From: Umbelopsis ramanniana AG
Lineage: Eukaryota > Mucoromycota > Umbelopsidomycetes > Umbelopsidales > Umbelopsidaceae
Assembly (NCBI RefSeq): GCF_025399195.1
Contig: NW_026252106.1
Location: forward strand, 273,531 to 337,530
Length of the DNA: 64,000 nucleotides
Direction: 5' to 3'
Under the pieces are notes generated by a model. The model was not told the origin of the DNA. It saw only the letters and a list, made by a program, of their open reading frames with translations, and did not search any database. Shown piece by piece: positions 24,626 through 35,112 of this stretch (position 1 is the first letter of the stretch; each line of letters opens with the position of its first letter). The translations under genes and the position numbers were made by a program.

Positions 24626-24791
24626 AGGTGAACTTTGAAAACAAATAGAATTTGGTGGGTTGAGTTATAGAAGTATAATATAGTCACTCTTTAAGAAATA
24701 AAGTACACTATAAGGTAGACAGTGATGAGAGGAAGGGGTAGTGAGGACCGGGGGTGGATGGGGATTTCAAAAGTAAAATATAATATTTATA

Positions 24792-25341
24792 TCAAGCGTC
24801 ATGAGAGTATCGTGAAAGGATTGGAAGTGCTTCACATTGACGTTGCAATTCTCGGATTCGGGGTTTCATGGCATCATATAATCGTTCTCGTTCCTTGTTT
24901 CCCTTGCCTTGTTCCCGCCAACTAGCAAGGGCATCTATACAATTTCGTGTTGCCTCCAGGGCTGCGTCACGGTCGTTGGTATAGTATATGGATCCCAACG
25001 ATTCTTGAGCGTACGCCAGCTGATGAGAGCGCAATGTATGGTTAGCCTTTTACCGAATCGACTCATGCTAATGAAATATGTGTTCTTACTTCATCCACGG
25101 CATGGGTATATAGTTTATGAAACTGATCAACGACCTGTTCAATTATAAACTCTTCCGAAGGAGTACTGGAGAGAGCAGAATCATCAGACATGGCGGATGG
25201 TCTTCTTCGCCATGGTTTGCAGATTTCAGATATTTGGTCACTATCGAATGATTTTGTACTTTTGGTTCTAAAGAGTTGTAAAAGGTTGGACCATCTGTTA
25301 ATTTGGTGTCTGGTTCGGGACATGTTTCGAGGCTTGTTCAT
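24792..25341 (-). CDS. Small helical protein of unknown function
   Basis: I do not recognise it with confidence. Two exons (25090-25341, 24792-25019), joined in frame with canonical splice sites, give 159 residues. The N-terminus is basic (HQINRWSNLLQLF and WRRRPSAMS). A Ser-rich linker is followed by a helical region beginning FIIEQVVDQFHKLYTHAVDE, then across the junction LAYAQESLGSIYYTNDRDA and a charged Arg/Glu-rich helix. The pattern of paired amphipathic helices with YTNDRDAA resembles short three-helix modules, but no domain can be named. No signal peptide or membrane segment. The coherence of the spliced product on both sides of the intron supports a real gene. Confidence 0.65.
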
Positions 25342-26119
25342 GGTTATATAAGGGTAATGTTCATAAAATGAATGGAATTAAGCAACAAGTGGTAGAAAGA
25401 AGATAAAGAAAGTAAACTTGTAGGGGGAATAGAAATATAGCGGTTGATCGGTTATATGGCTACAATAAAATACCCTAATGATAATGATGCAGGGACCTTC
25501 AATACAAATTCAAAAACCTACCAAGCCAAACTGTTTAATGCAGCTTTTTATAAGAGTTGCAGAACCCTAGATGCTCCAAAAGTCCCATCCTAGAAGAAAA
25601 GCGGGAGAAGATAGGCGAGGAGAAGGAAAGGAACTAAAAACCTAGCAAGGGAGGGGAGACACAGCATGATGAGGGTCGCAGTACCAGGTTTTTAGTTGAC
25701 TAGGAGAAGCAGTAGTATCCATCATTTCAACTTGTGTGGAAACAGGGAGATATAAAATCATTTCTCTCTCTGGTTTTTTTTTTTTAGGCCTGAGGTTTCT
25801 TTGGAGAAGATGGCGACAGTTATAAAGTGCAAGGGGTTATAGGATGACCTTTTTATTTTTACAAACCTATGGCTTCTCAAGGGATAAAGAAACTAGTCTA
25901 CGCCAGTGGGAGAAGTTTACCGGCACTCTGAAAATGACAACTTGCATTGAAACATCTCGATTTGCTGCAACAATCTAGTTCAGCATACTATTGTGCTTTT
26001 GCCGACATGCAAAGGGTGCTCCAACCTTTCGCTAGCCGCCATTTTTACCTTCAAGTCATCTCGTTGACTCATTTATTCAAATCAGATTGAAAAACACATT
26101 TATTTCGCAATTTTTCAAC
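25342..26119. other. Intergenic, upstream of small unknown gene
   Basis: No gene seen. Contains a T-run near 25775 and AT-rich sequence. It would hold the promoter of the minus-strand gene on its left and perhaps of a doubtful plus-strand gene on its right. Confidence 0.4.
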
Positions 26120-26839
26120 ATGGCTAAAGACAAGACTACATTCTCGAGATTTTCTGTCGGTCTCCCCGCCGGCTATATGGCGTCCGATCGGGTATTACAA
26201 ACCCCTATATGTATGCATACTGCAAAAGTGTTAAGAAGCGTACTTTCCTTGATTTTGCTTTGCAAGTTGATGGTTATATCAAATAAGCTCGCCAACTTTA
26301 AAAAATAGTTCTTTGATTGAGCGTTGGCTGGAAATCCCTAGGATGGAAGGGATGCGGCATCAGACCTTTCTTGGTTATGCTCACCCCCAGGGGTTCACTC
26401 CCTATCATGATTCTCAATGTTCTCATGATGAATTTGCCATATAATCTGCCTTTTTATACAGATTGTTCCGTGCAAGTCTCAGTCAAGTATTAAAAACAAA
26501 CCATTCGTTTTCCATGAATGTACAGGTATGTTACCCTACCCCCGGCTCATTTGGCGACAAGAAAGCTAGTTGCAATTAAGATTTGAAGATTTCTGAACTG
26601 ATGCAGGGCAAGGGGTCAACCGCCTTGAAGGGAGAAGCATACCCAGCATCCGACCCCAGATACACGAATGTATTCAAATGTCGTTTTTGGCGTCGGCAAA
26701 CTGCCATGTAAATATTTCGGCATACCAGTTATCGACAAAAATAAACTCACTACATTTATATTTCCATAGTACAATCAATGCTACTAAGCATGCGTATATG
26801 ATTGCTTGTTCCAAACAGGGAAATGCAGTGTTACCGTGA
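26120..26839 (+). CDS. Doubtful small spliced gene, unknown function
   Basis: Tentative. An ATG at 26120 opens 24 codons (MAKDKTTFSRFSVGLPAGYM...) ending at a GT donor (26192). A second exon fits 26462-26525 (IVPCKSQSSIKNKPFVFHEC) with acceptor TATACAG and donor GTATGT. The third exon has two possible acceptors: the AG at 26605-26606 gives an open frame to 26839 (about 124 residues in all), while the AG at 26636-26637 gives a short Cys-containing tail ending at 26711. All junctions keep frame. The product is small with several Cys residues and matches nothing I know. It could be a real small gene or a chance arrangement. Confidence 0.3.
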
Positions 26840-27173
26840 TTGAAATTAGAGTACGATCGATGAAACGATATTGTCAGGACGTTACTGGATATGCAGCAGT
26901 ATATTTTGTAGGTGAGTGCATGAACGTGCGTTGAGAGAGATTTATTTTTGTGGGGGTTAGTTTCTGTAATGGTTTCCAAGTATGAAGAAGGCAAGAAATA
27001 TGGGGCTGGAGGAAATGTACAACACTATACAACTAGATGAAAATGTGAGATCAGCGAGAGGAAAATAAGAAATCAAAAGTGATAGTGGGGAGCTGCAGTA
27101 CATTGATTTCTAGAGTGAGCGGGAGTAAAGGAAAAAAGAAAATGAAGATTACAAGAAATCGGCCATAACATAT
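26840..27173. other. Intergenic, 3' flank of NMA111
   Basis: Nothing recognisable. A minus-strand open frame at 26674-26994 lacks motifs and is probably chance. Confidence 0.4.
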
Positions 27174-30100
27174 TTAAGATATCTCATGCCGTGCCCATCC
27201 GCACTCTGATGTATCATCTCGTCTCAAATCAGAAGTTGGGAAATAATGATTGTTCGTCTTCACGCTCACCACAATAGGAACGTTGTCGAACGACACAGTT
27301 CTAATGCGGACATATGTGTTGTCTTGCACTTGCCCGACAGCCTCCAAAAAGGCATCTAGATCGGAGGTGGGCTTGGAGTTCACATGCGTAATCCAGGTGG
27401 TGGGCACCTAAGAAAATATTAATTATAAACACATCATCATTGCTTTACGTTACGTAAGACATAAATCGCCAAGATTACTAACCAATCCGTATTGATAGGC
27501 TGGTGATCCCTTTGCACGAGCAGACACATAAATCTTAGAAGGCACAGATTTACTTTGTTGTAAGACCGCCTTATGTGGTTCTAAACATACGAAAAACCAT
27601 GTCAAACGTTTAGTGGAAAAGACCAGATCCAAAGGTTATGGCACAAGTAACTTATTCATGACGTACCATGTAGAGCACTACCTGCCCAGAATACAACACG
27701 CTTTGTTGCACCACCATCTTCATCGATTTCACTAGTAGGTACGTCCAGTATGAGCTCCTTTTTGTGCCTTAGAATGGTCTAGATTGTTGGGGGTGATGAG
27801 AATCATGATACATGCGACTACCTAGTTACACCCTCACGTGGCTTACCATTTTTAAAACTTCTGAATTGTATTGAACGTCAAGTTGTGACATTCGAGTGAT
27901 GGTTTCGTCATTGATCGCTAATACAAGGTCGAGCTCCTTAAGGACCTGGGCACTCGCACTGCCTGCCTCCATCCTTCGCACAAGGAAGAGTTGGTGTTTT
28001 GTGTTATTCGACTTCTCCACCTTTGAAATCCATTCATTGGACAAACCCATTGATACAGCTTGGGCTATTTGCACTGGCATAAGCTCAATATTGAGTGACC
28101 GCAGCTTGGGCTTGACACCCTGTTGCAAGGGTTGCAAACAAGGTAAAATAGACCTGATATCCAAACCAAGATGATATTCGCTATCATGTCCGTTCATGTT
28201 GCGTTCTCCCAAATAGCTTAGCCAAAGTCCTTGAACCTTGCCTTCGGCATCTGCCAATAACCCAGAGGAACACTGCTGAGCTAAAGGTGTGTCTAATGTG
28301 ATTGAATCCATGTTGATACCGCGGAATCGAGGGCTCTAACGTCAAGACAAGCAGATATTATTAATATTAGCAACCTCATGATTGGCAATCGGTTTTGTGC
28401 ACTTTCACTTACAGCATTGTGAGGAATAGTGATGCAAGTGACATCGGTAACCGCAGTAGTCAGGCAAATAGGTCGCTGATTATGATTGTAGGCTATCAAG
28501 GTGACCTTATGTCCTTGACCAAGAACATTATCGCTGACTGGTGCTTCGAGGACATTGGTTTCGCCAATAAGCTTGGGATCATAACGGACGATGGCAAAGT
28601 TATGAGTTGGATGCAAGTACTAATTGATAATCATGTCTACGATCAGTAAAAATAGAAAAAAATATCAGGATGTCATGCTTACAAGCATATATATATGCTC
28701 ACCTCGACGTTGCCGGGGATAATCACTGAATCCGCAAATGTGATAGAGAGATCACCAAGCAATGTGGGAACGACGCTCCTACTAACAACAATCAGGCCCT
28801 TTTCCTTATCGACAATAAGACCAGCTCCAAACTTTCTACTTTTTGGGAATCCATCAAGACGACATGGCATGTAGTAGCTAATTTTGACTAGGCAACGAAT
28901 CAATTCTTTGGCAGGACCCAAGCTTTCATTCATGGTGATGAATTTGGCAGTAGTTGGTTCGATAGGTTTGGGAGGGATGGGCTTCCCAAAATCAGTATAG
29001 TCCCAAAGTCCAGTCTTATCGTTTCTCACAGCCATTCGGAAAGGTGCCCAATGTCTCTCTACTTGAACGACAGCCACAAGCGTAGTATGGAAATCGGCAA
29101 TGGAGTGATAGACAACTGGTACACGCTCGCGATCCGGAATACTCTTCATGACTTCCACAAAAGCATCAAGATCTGGGGTTTCCTTGTCATCAACGCTTTG
29201 AATGATCCATCCTTGGTCAGGACCATCAAGTCTAAACACTATGACAGAAAAGCGTTATAACTTTTGCATACAGAACGTGGCAGCTCAAAGACGGAAATAG
29301 TCAACTTACTGCCATGTGGTTCACAGACATAAACTCCTTGACAAGGCACGCAGTATGCTCTAGCAAGCTGATATGATAATGAATTCAACTTTGCGCCTCC
29401 AATCTCTACAAATCGATCTGGTGTACTTTGAAAGCAGATGCAACACGTCAATGCAAAGCTGGCCTTAAGATATGTTGACGGGTTGTACTTACATTGCATG
29501 CAGGTCGCCCACTTTGACAGTGAACTCTTTATATTCTCCTCCGCGTTCAATGCCAATAACCACTTCTTGTTCCACATTGGAGTCCAAAACAGATTCGAAA
29601 GGTCCAAATTTGGTGATGTATTCACCATTGATTGTTAGGAGCACATCACCTTCCTCCATATATTGGGATGCTGGACCTTTGGGAATGACTGTTTCAGCAA
29701 CCAGCATACCTATTTCCTCTGGGAAGAGCTTTCGGATCTTGGCTTCAGTTGAGGTTTGCAAACCTAATCGCAGGACTTCATCAAATGGTCGGTACCTATG
29801 AAAAAGAGGCTGTAAATATAACCACCAACCAAGCCCTATTTTTTTTTTTCCCAAAACACAAATTTGTTTACATAAAGTGAGCTTGAATATCTCCACGTGG
29901 TACGTCCAGGCCCTTTCGAATATACTCCAACGCACGTTTTACTCTATCCAAAGGCAAAAAGTAATCCGTTGCAGCTTTAGTATGACCTCCGGCCTGTAGA
30001 CCGACAGCATCTCCGTCAATATTAATGACAGGAGATCCTGAACTTCCACCACTAGTGCTGGATGCAGCTTGGCTAAAGAAGGCAGATGCGATGAGAAGTG

Positions 30101-31057
30101 GATCACCCAATATCAATATTTGTAACTACGCTGCCACTTACAGGTAGAAAGTGTTGAAATCATTATATGTCAAATCACCATAGTCGGGACAATTGCGGTC
30201 AAGTCGTGAAATAGAACCGGCAAGAATACTTAATTTTTCTCCAGCATCGTTACTATAGGAATGGGGATATAAATTAGAAAATGCATTTTCACAGGCATGT
30301 CACTTTCATGACTTTAGACACGTACCCCACAACGCGAATATCAATGCCAACTTTAGCACCTTCAGGTTTCAGAGCAATTTGCTTAACCTTCATGTATTTG
30401 ACTTTCTTCGGATCAAACCTACCCAAGAAAGCAAGTTAGTCTTTACATTAAAAGTCTTTCCCATCACATTCAAATGTATTAAAATTCTTACTTGAGGAAG
30501 CCAAAATCGTGGACTGGATCACGATAAATGGGAAAGACATCGACTTCTTCATGATCGTGAAAAATAGCTTCACCTACAAAAGGACCAGCACATGCGACGT
30601 GACGATTTGTCAAGATAATTCCTCTAACAGCATCCACAACAAAACCAGATGCCTCAGAAGATTCCGCGGCTATGAAAATTATTAGTCTGATAGTTCTGTT
30701 ATAAAGTATTGTCATGCTACAGTCAAAAGAGAACAGCGCCTTACGTTCAGTGTCAAACGCAGCAACTTGACTGGCGCGAATTGAGACGATCGACTGGACT
30801 GCCCTCTCTATGGTTTCCTGCCATTGCGGTGGTTGCAAGGCGGAAATGGAGTTTGTACCATTCATAGCGGCATCGGGCATGTCAGCGTCCTCGCCTTGTT
30901 CCGTAGCCGCTTGAGATTGATCGATTGGCTTTTTACCAGGTTGATTCCATGAGGTGCTGATTCTACGTCGCTTGACAGGAGGAGCTGAATTTGAAGAGTT
31001 ACCCGTGTTATCGAGAGTCTCTGGGGTTGATTGTCCAGAGCTCGATTCTGGCTGCAT
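27174..31057 (-). CDS. NMA111: NMA111-type HtrA-like nuclear serine protease with PDZ domains
   Basis: Nuclear serine protease of the HtrA/DegP class; the yeast protein is linked to apoptosis-like death through cleavage of Bir1. Thirteen exons join to 996 residues, essentially the length of yeast Nma111. The N-terminus has a nuclear localisation-like PPVKRRRIS. The first protease domain carries the full triad: His128 in TNRHVACAG, Asp159 in DPVHDFGFL and Ser243 in [12 protein letters not shown] domain follows ([16 protein letters not shown]). The second half repeats a protease-like fold that appears inactive, with [10 protein letters not shown] where a catalytic serine motif might lie, then further PDZ-like segments. 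This doubled layout is the family norm. Exons (5' to 3'): 30745-31057, 30492-30669, 30326-30418, 30142-30252, 29872-30072, 29493-29795, 29310-29425, 28703-29238, 28413-28619, 27847-28335, 27667-27778, 27483-27580, 27174-27407. Confidence 0.95.
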
Positions 31058-31285
31058 GGAGAGAAAGCTAAGGTTTGAGTAGGCTTAGGAAGTGGCTTGT
31101 GACAAGAAGAACGGCTGAAAATTTCAGAAGCGCTTTGGCAGTCTCAAAAAATTTGGGGGATTCCAAGACGTGCTTTAAAGAACTCGTTTTCAGAATTTCA
31201 ACTCCAACGTTTTTGTTCAGTTTTAGTGAGCTGTGCTTTTTCCTTTCATGTTACATTTATTCAAAAATTATCTCTATATATAAGT

Positions 31286-32629
31286 CTACAATGCTTTGCA
31301 CCAGGCTATATTGTCTTTGATGATGCGACTGTTCATAGCAGACGCGTTGCTTCTCTTCTCGTTCATGTCTTCGACCGAGAGCTTACGAATTCGCTCCACA
31401 GTGTCGATGAAATGCTCTCCTTCGTTTTGGAAATATACACCATCCTTGCTGAGATGTCTATAAGAATCCAATAAAGCTTGATCGGCAATCAATGGGACGC
31501 CGGTCAACAGGGCAGCTCCAACAGAAGAAGACGCTTTGTAAAGCAAGTATGAGTCGGAGGCGAATGCTGGTAAAAGAGCCAAGCTATGGTGGATCTTGTC
31601 ATAGTACTCCAAATAAGGGAGATCGTTGTACGTCGATACATGGCTGGCGAGTGGCTCTTGCAAGTCGAATGGTGAACCTTGACCGAGCAAGAGAAGATGG
31701 AAGTTTTTCCAATCCTCTTGATCTGCCGCTATTTTGTTCAGCAAATGATCAAACAATGAGCCATAATCTCGGCGTCCTGTTTCGAAGATGCCTTGAACCA
31801 CAAAGTTACTCTTACAAGCTTCGTTCATTTCAGTATTACCGGATGTCGAACAGCTCTCAGGTAGGCGGTAGTCGAAGGTGGGCACGAACACAGTAGTAGG
31901 AACGTTTGCAAATATAGGGTTAAACTCTTTTGCAAGGTCTGGAAGCTTATGATCCTTAAGATAGTCAGCCACATGCGGAGATAGTCCAACCATGGTGAGA
32001 ACGCCTTTTTCCGCAAGTGGCGACATTCGAAAGTGAACGTCCTGTAATGTCTGTGGATTATGAACGATACACATGACTTTCATATCTGGTTTTGCTGCGA
32101 CCATAGTTTCCACTGCTCCGCCAACATAGTATATATCTGAACCGTCGCAAGATGCCATGATGAGGACATCTGGGTATGCCGAAGGTTTGTAATGGCTGCC
32201 AAATGAGTATGGGTCCTGAAGCGGCTTTGAGTAGAATGGTGACATGATCTTCTCAATGCCATATCTGGGTGTAGTGAAGAAGACATCGACATCATATTCT
32301 GGTATCTGAGCCAGGGTATATAGAATGGAGACAACAACTTCGTCATGGGCACCAGCATAGTTCAGTACAGCCACTTTCTTGTTTGGACGTCCAATCTCAT
32401 CCGAATCCTCAGGGTCGTGAGCGAAGTCTTCGTCAGCTACTATGGTGTCCTCTAGATCTGCTAACGGTTCTTTAGCCAAACCTATAGACGTGGATAGTTG
32501 TTCTTCTGAAGGTAACCAGAAATATATAGCTAGTCCAAGGTTTAAAACCACAGCTACAAGTATGATGACCTGAGTAAATCGGGATCGTATTGTGATTGCC
32601 GGGAAGAATGCTCCACCTCCATTTGCCAT
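31286..32629 (-). CDS. Type II membrane glycosyltransferase-like protein
   Basis: Single uninterrupted reading frame of 447 residues, unusual in this intron-rich window. A short basic N-terminus is followed by one hydrophobic anchor (about residues 19-38) and then an acidic stem region, the layout of Golgi type II enzymes. The body reads as a GT-B-like fold: a first Rossmann-type half starting KKVAVLNYAGAHDEVV, and a second half with FHLLLLGQGSP, then LPYLEYYDKIHHSLALLPAF and the SVGAALLTGVPLIAD segment that in GT-B enzymes lines the nucleotide-sugar site. Donor and acceptor cannot be told. I see no conserved EX7E motif intact, so the family number is left open. The stop is 228 bases upstream of the NMA111 start, same strand. 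Confidence 0.7.
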   Translation of the reverse strand: MANGGGAFFPAITIRSRFTQVIILVAVVLNLGLAIYFWLPSEEQLSTSIGLAKEPLADLEDTIVADEDFAHDPEDSDEIGRPNKKVAVLNYAGAHDEVVVSILYTLAQIPEYDVDVFFTTPRYGIEKIMSPFYSKPLQDPYSFGSHYKPSAYPDVLIMASCDGSDIYYVGGAVETMVAAKPDMKVMCIVHNPQTLQDVHFRMSPLAEKGVLTMVGLSPHVADYLKDHKLPDLAKEFNPIFANVPTTVFVPTFDYRLPESCSTSGNTEMNEACKSNFVVQGIFETGRRDYGSLFDHLLNKIAADQEDWKNFHLLLLGQGSPFDLQEPLASHVSTYNDLPYLEYYDKIHHSLALLPAFASDSYLLYKASSSVGAALLTGVPLIADQALLDSYRHLSKDGVYFQNEGEHFIDTVERIRKLSVEDMNEKRSNASAMNSRIIKDNIAWCKAL

Positions 32630-33499
32630 CGTGATGATGTGGTAAAAAAAATACTTCGATAAAATCCGTTACTGGAAAAAAAATCCCTAAATGGAGTATA
32701 ATTAACGTGATTGGCAAAAAAAAAATACGCAATTGTGTGCAACAGGTCAAGTTAAAACTGATAGGACTAAAAATTTCATCTGCGATAAGTATTTTTGCAC
32801 TGATTCTACCCTCACCCCAAACGAACAGGAAGAGATTCATTTTCAAAATAGAATTTAGGTGGGAACGATGGCCAGCTTTGCATTGAAAAGATGGGTATCG
32901 GTGGGGGTATGACGTTAGTTAGTGCTTTGTTGTTCTTCAAGGGCACGACTAAAACATGAATTGAACGGTATTCTCAGCAGCGGATAGCTTGCTTTCAAAT
33001 TGGTATTTTAACGAACTCTTGAATTACCTCGATGTTATTTTATGAACCATGCTGCTCTGTATACTCCCCACCAAATTCAAACAAGAAAAAGTAATTTGAA
33101 CTACGATAATAGTTTTGTTATCTAAAATTAGGACAGCTGACGCTGCGTAAGCGTCAATTGTAATTCAATCTCATTTGAATAAAGAGATGAACCTAAAGCT
33201 GACAATATAAAATCTTTCTCCTCGTAGGCAAGAAATGTACTCAGTCCCGTTCTTCTAACACGACAACATACGAGCGTTGCCCAGTAATACTGCTCTGAAC
33301 ATGGTTTAAAGAAGTGGCAAAGAACCCTCATTTGCCTGTCGGCACTCAATTATCGCATGGAGACTCGTTTACAATCTCATCGAATTTTTTTTTTGATGAT
33401 CGTAAGCATTCACAGCGCTATATCCCTGAATCGTATTGTACACATTTATTAAATAAGCAGTAGCTCAGTATACATGCATATATCTGGAGAATACCATAT
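32630..33499. other. Intergenic, glycosyltransferase-like promoter to POL32
   Basis: AT-rich, no supported coding frame. It includes the promoter of the glycosyltransferase-like gene and the 3' flank of POL32. Confidence 0.45.
33445..33450 (-). terminator. Candidate polyadenylation signal of POL32
   Basis: AATAAA on the minus strand, 50 bases past the POL32 stop codon. Motif only. Confidence 0.45.
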
Positions 33500-35112
33500 C
33501 TATCTTTTCCCCCAAAAGCTCAGAAGACTCTTTTGATCAGCAGCGCTTCCCTTCTTTGCACTCTTCTTGCTGTCGTTTTTGGAAGGAGAGGCAGGTGGAG
33601 CCTTTCGTTTAAGAACGGGTTCAGTCGTCTCGTCTTCACTATAACTCTCCCATTCGTATACATCATCAGTGACCAAGTAACCCGATTCGTCTTTATAATG
33701 CTTTTTCTTCAGTACTTTGCGTTTCAGTCTACGTCGCTCTCGAGGTGCCTGCACGTCGTCGTCTGCTGGTTTCGTTACTGTCACCTCTGCTATATCTTGG
33801 TCTTGTATACTGTTAGTACATTGGTGTAATAGCTTCATTCAAAGATGGGTCGTTGACCTACCTGTCTCATTGGGTTGGTTGATCGGCGTAGCTTCACCAT
33901 CAGCTTCCTTTGCCGAAATTGTCTTGCTGGGGCTAACTGGATCAACCTCATCATCCTTCCAGAAATCTTCTACCGACTCCGCTTGTCTTGAAGACGCTGC
34001 CAAGCGCCTATCCATTTCCTCATCATCCTCCTCTTCTTCACTATCCGACTGAATTTTCTTTACATTCTTTGATTTAGCCGGCGCAGATTCTGTCACTGGT
34101 GCCGGTTGAGCAATTGGTTTTGGTTTGGCAACTGATTTAACTTTCTTTGCAGCAGCAGCACTAAATAAGGATGCTACGTTCCTTTGCTCAGATTTGTTTT
34201 GGTTTGCCTTTTCCTGCTGATTGACGGTTAAGAAATCTAGTCGCGAGTAAATTACAGTTCATGTCAATGACATTACCTGATTCGTTTGTGCTTTGGTTTG
34301 TACTTTAGATGCTGTCGGTTTTGCTGCCTGCGTAGGAACACTGGCTGGCTTGTTTGCGGCTGCTGCCTTGGGATACGATGACGGTGGTGGTGCGGCCGGC
34401 CGTGATTCTGATGTCGTGATGCTATTGTCTCTTATGACCCCTAATCGAGGCAGGTCTGCCAATGAATAAGTTGGAAGATCGCTACTAGCGGTCACTAATA
34501 CAGAGTGGTCCTATACACATCACAAATTAGTCCATTGCCTTCATAATATTTGTCATACACAGTAATTGTTGTTTCGTACCTTTAACTTGGATGGTTGGAC
34601 GCTGTAAATATGCACGCCAGTTATATATTTAAATTGCTTGCGAGCCTCTAAATGACGTATACGTATTATAATTCCATTTGATAACATAGTCCTTGACTTT
34701 TATAAAAAGAGCGTTTGAACTTACCTTCAAGATCCTCGGCATCAACAAGACGAATTGTCTGTGTTGGTTCATTACCGGGAATGCTAGTCAGACCTTCACC
34801 CGAGACGCAATATGTCGCGCTCACATTATGCTTTGTAGTGGATACAAACTGATATAGAAGCCTGGTTGAAAAGAACACTGTAAGAATGATGGTGTTTGCC
34901 GTATAAACCAAGGTGTATAATGTTCATTTACTTTTTGGCGGCCGTCACGTTAATATTTGCTTTTCTAGACAGCGTTCTGTATGTAACCTGTAAGTTTTAC
35001 ATTTTGGTGTTAGCATGCGGAGGCAAGTTCCCTTCAAACACAATGAGGCGTAACATACAGGTGTATTTTCTTGCGTGAGGGCAACCTCAAGGTAATTCAG
35101 ATGCTGTGCCAT
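33500..35112 (-). CDS. POL32: DNA polymerase delta accessory subunit (POL32/Cdc27)
   Basis: Non-catalytic subunit of replicative DNA polymerase delta that links the polymerase to the sliding clamp PCNA. Seven exons (35059-35112, 34932-34987, 34725-34861, 34580-34647, 34277-34510, 33862-34216, 33500-33801) encode 401 residues. The N-terminal winged-helix domain begins MAQHLNYLEVALTQE and includes FKYITGVHIYSVQPSKLKD, which matches the family. A low-complexity Ala/Lys-rich middle, an acidic patch (DSEEEEDDEEMD) and basic stretches follow. The last residues QKSLLSFWGKR form a PCNA-interacting (PIP) box. The acceptor for the last exon is the AG at 33802-33803, since the AG eight bases upstream of it in the transcript breaks the frame. 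Confidence 0.92.

Larger units (their letters stand above)
24240..24791. other. Intergenic between convergent TSR2 and small unknown gene
   Basis: Non-coding. Apart from a polyadenylation signal and the G-rich motif described separately, the strand is unusually purine-rich (G and A) from about 24530 to 24780. Confidence 0.45.
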
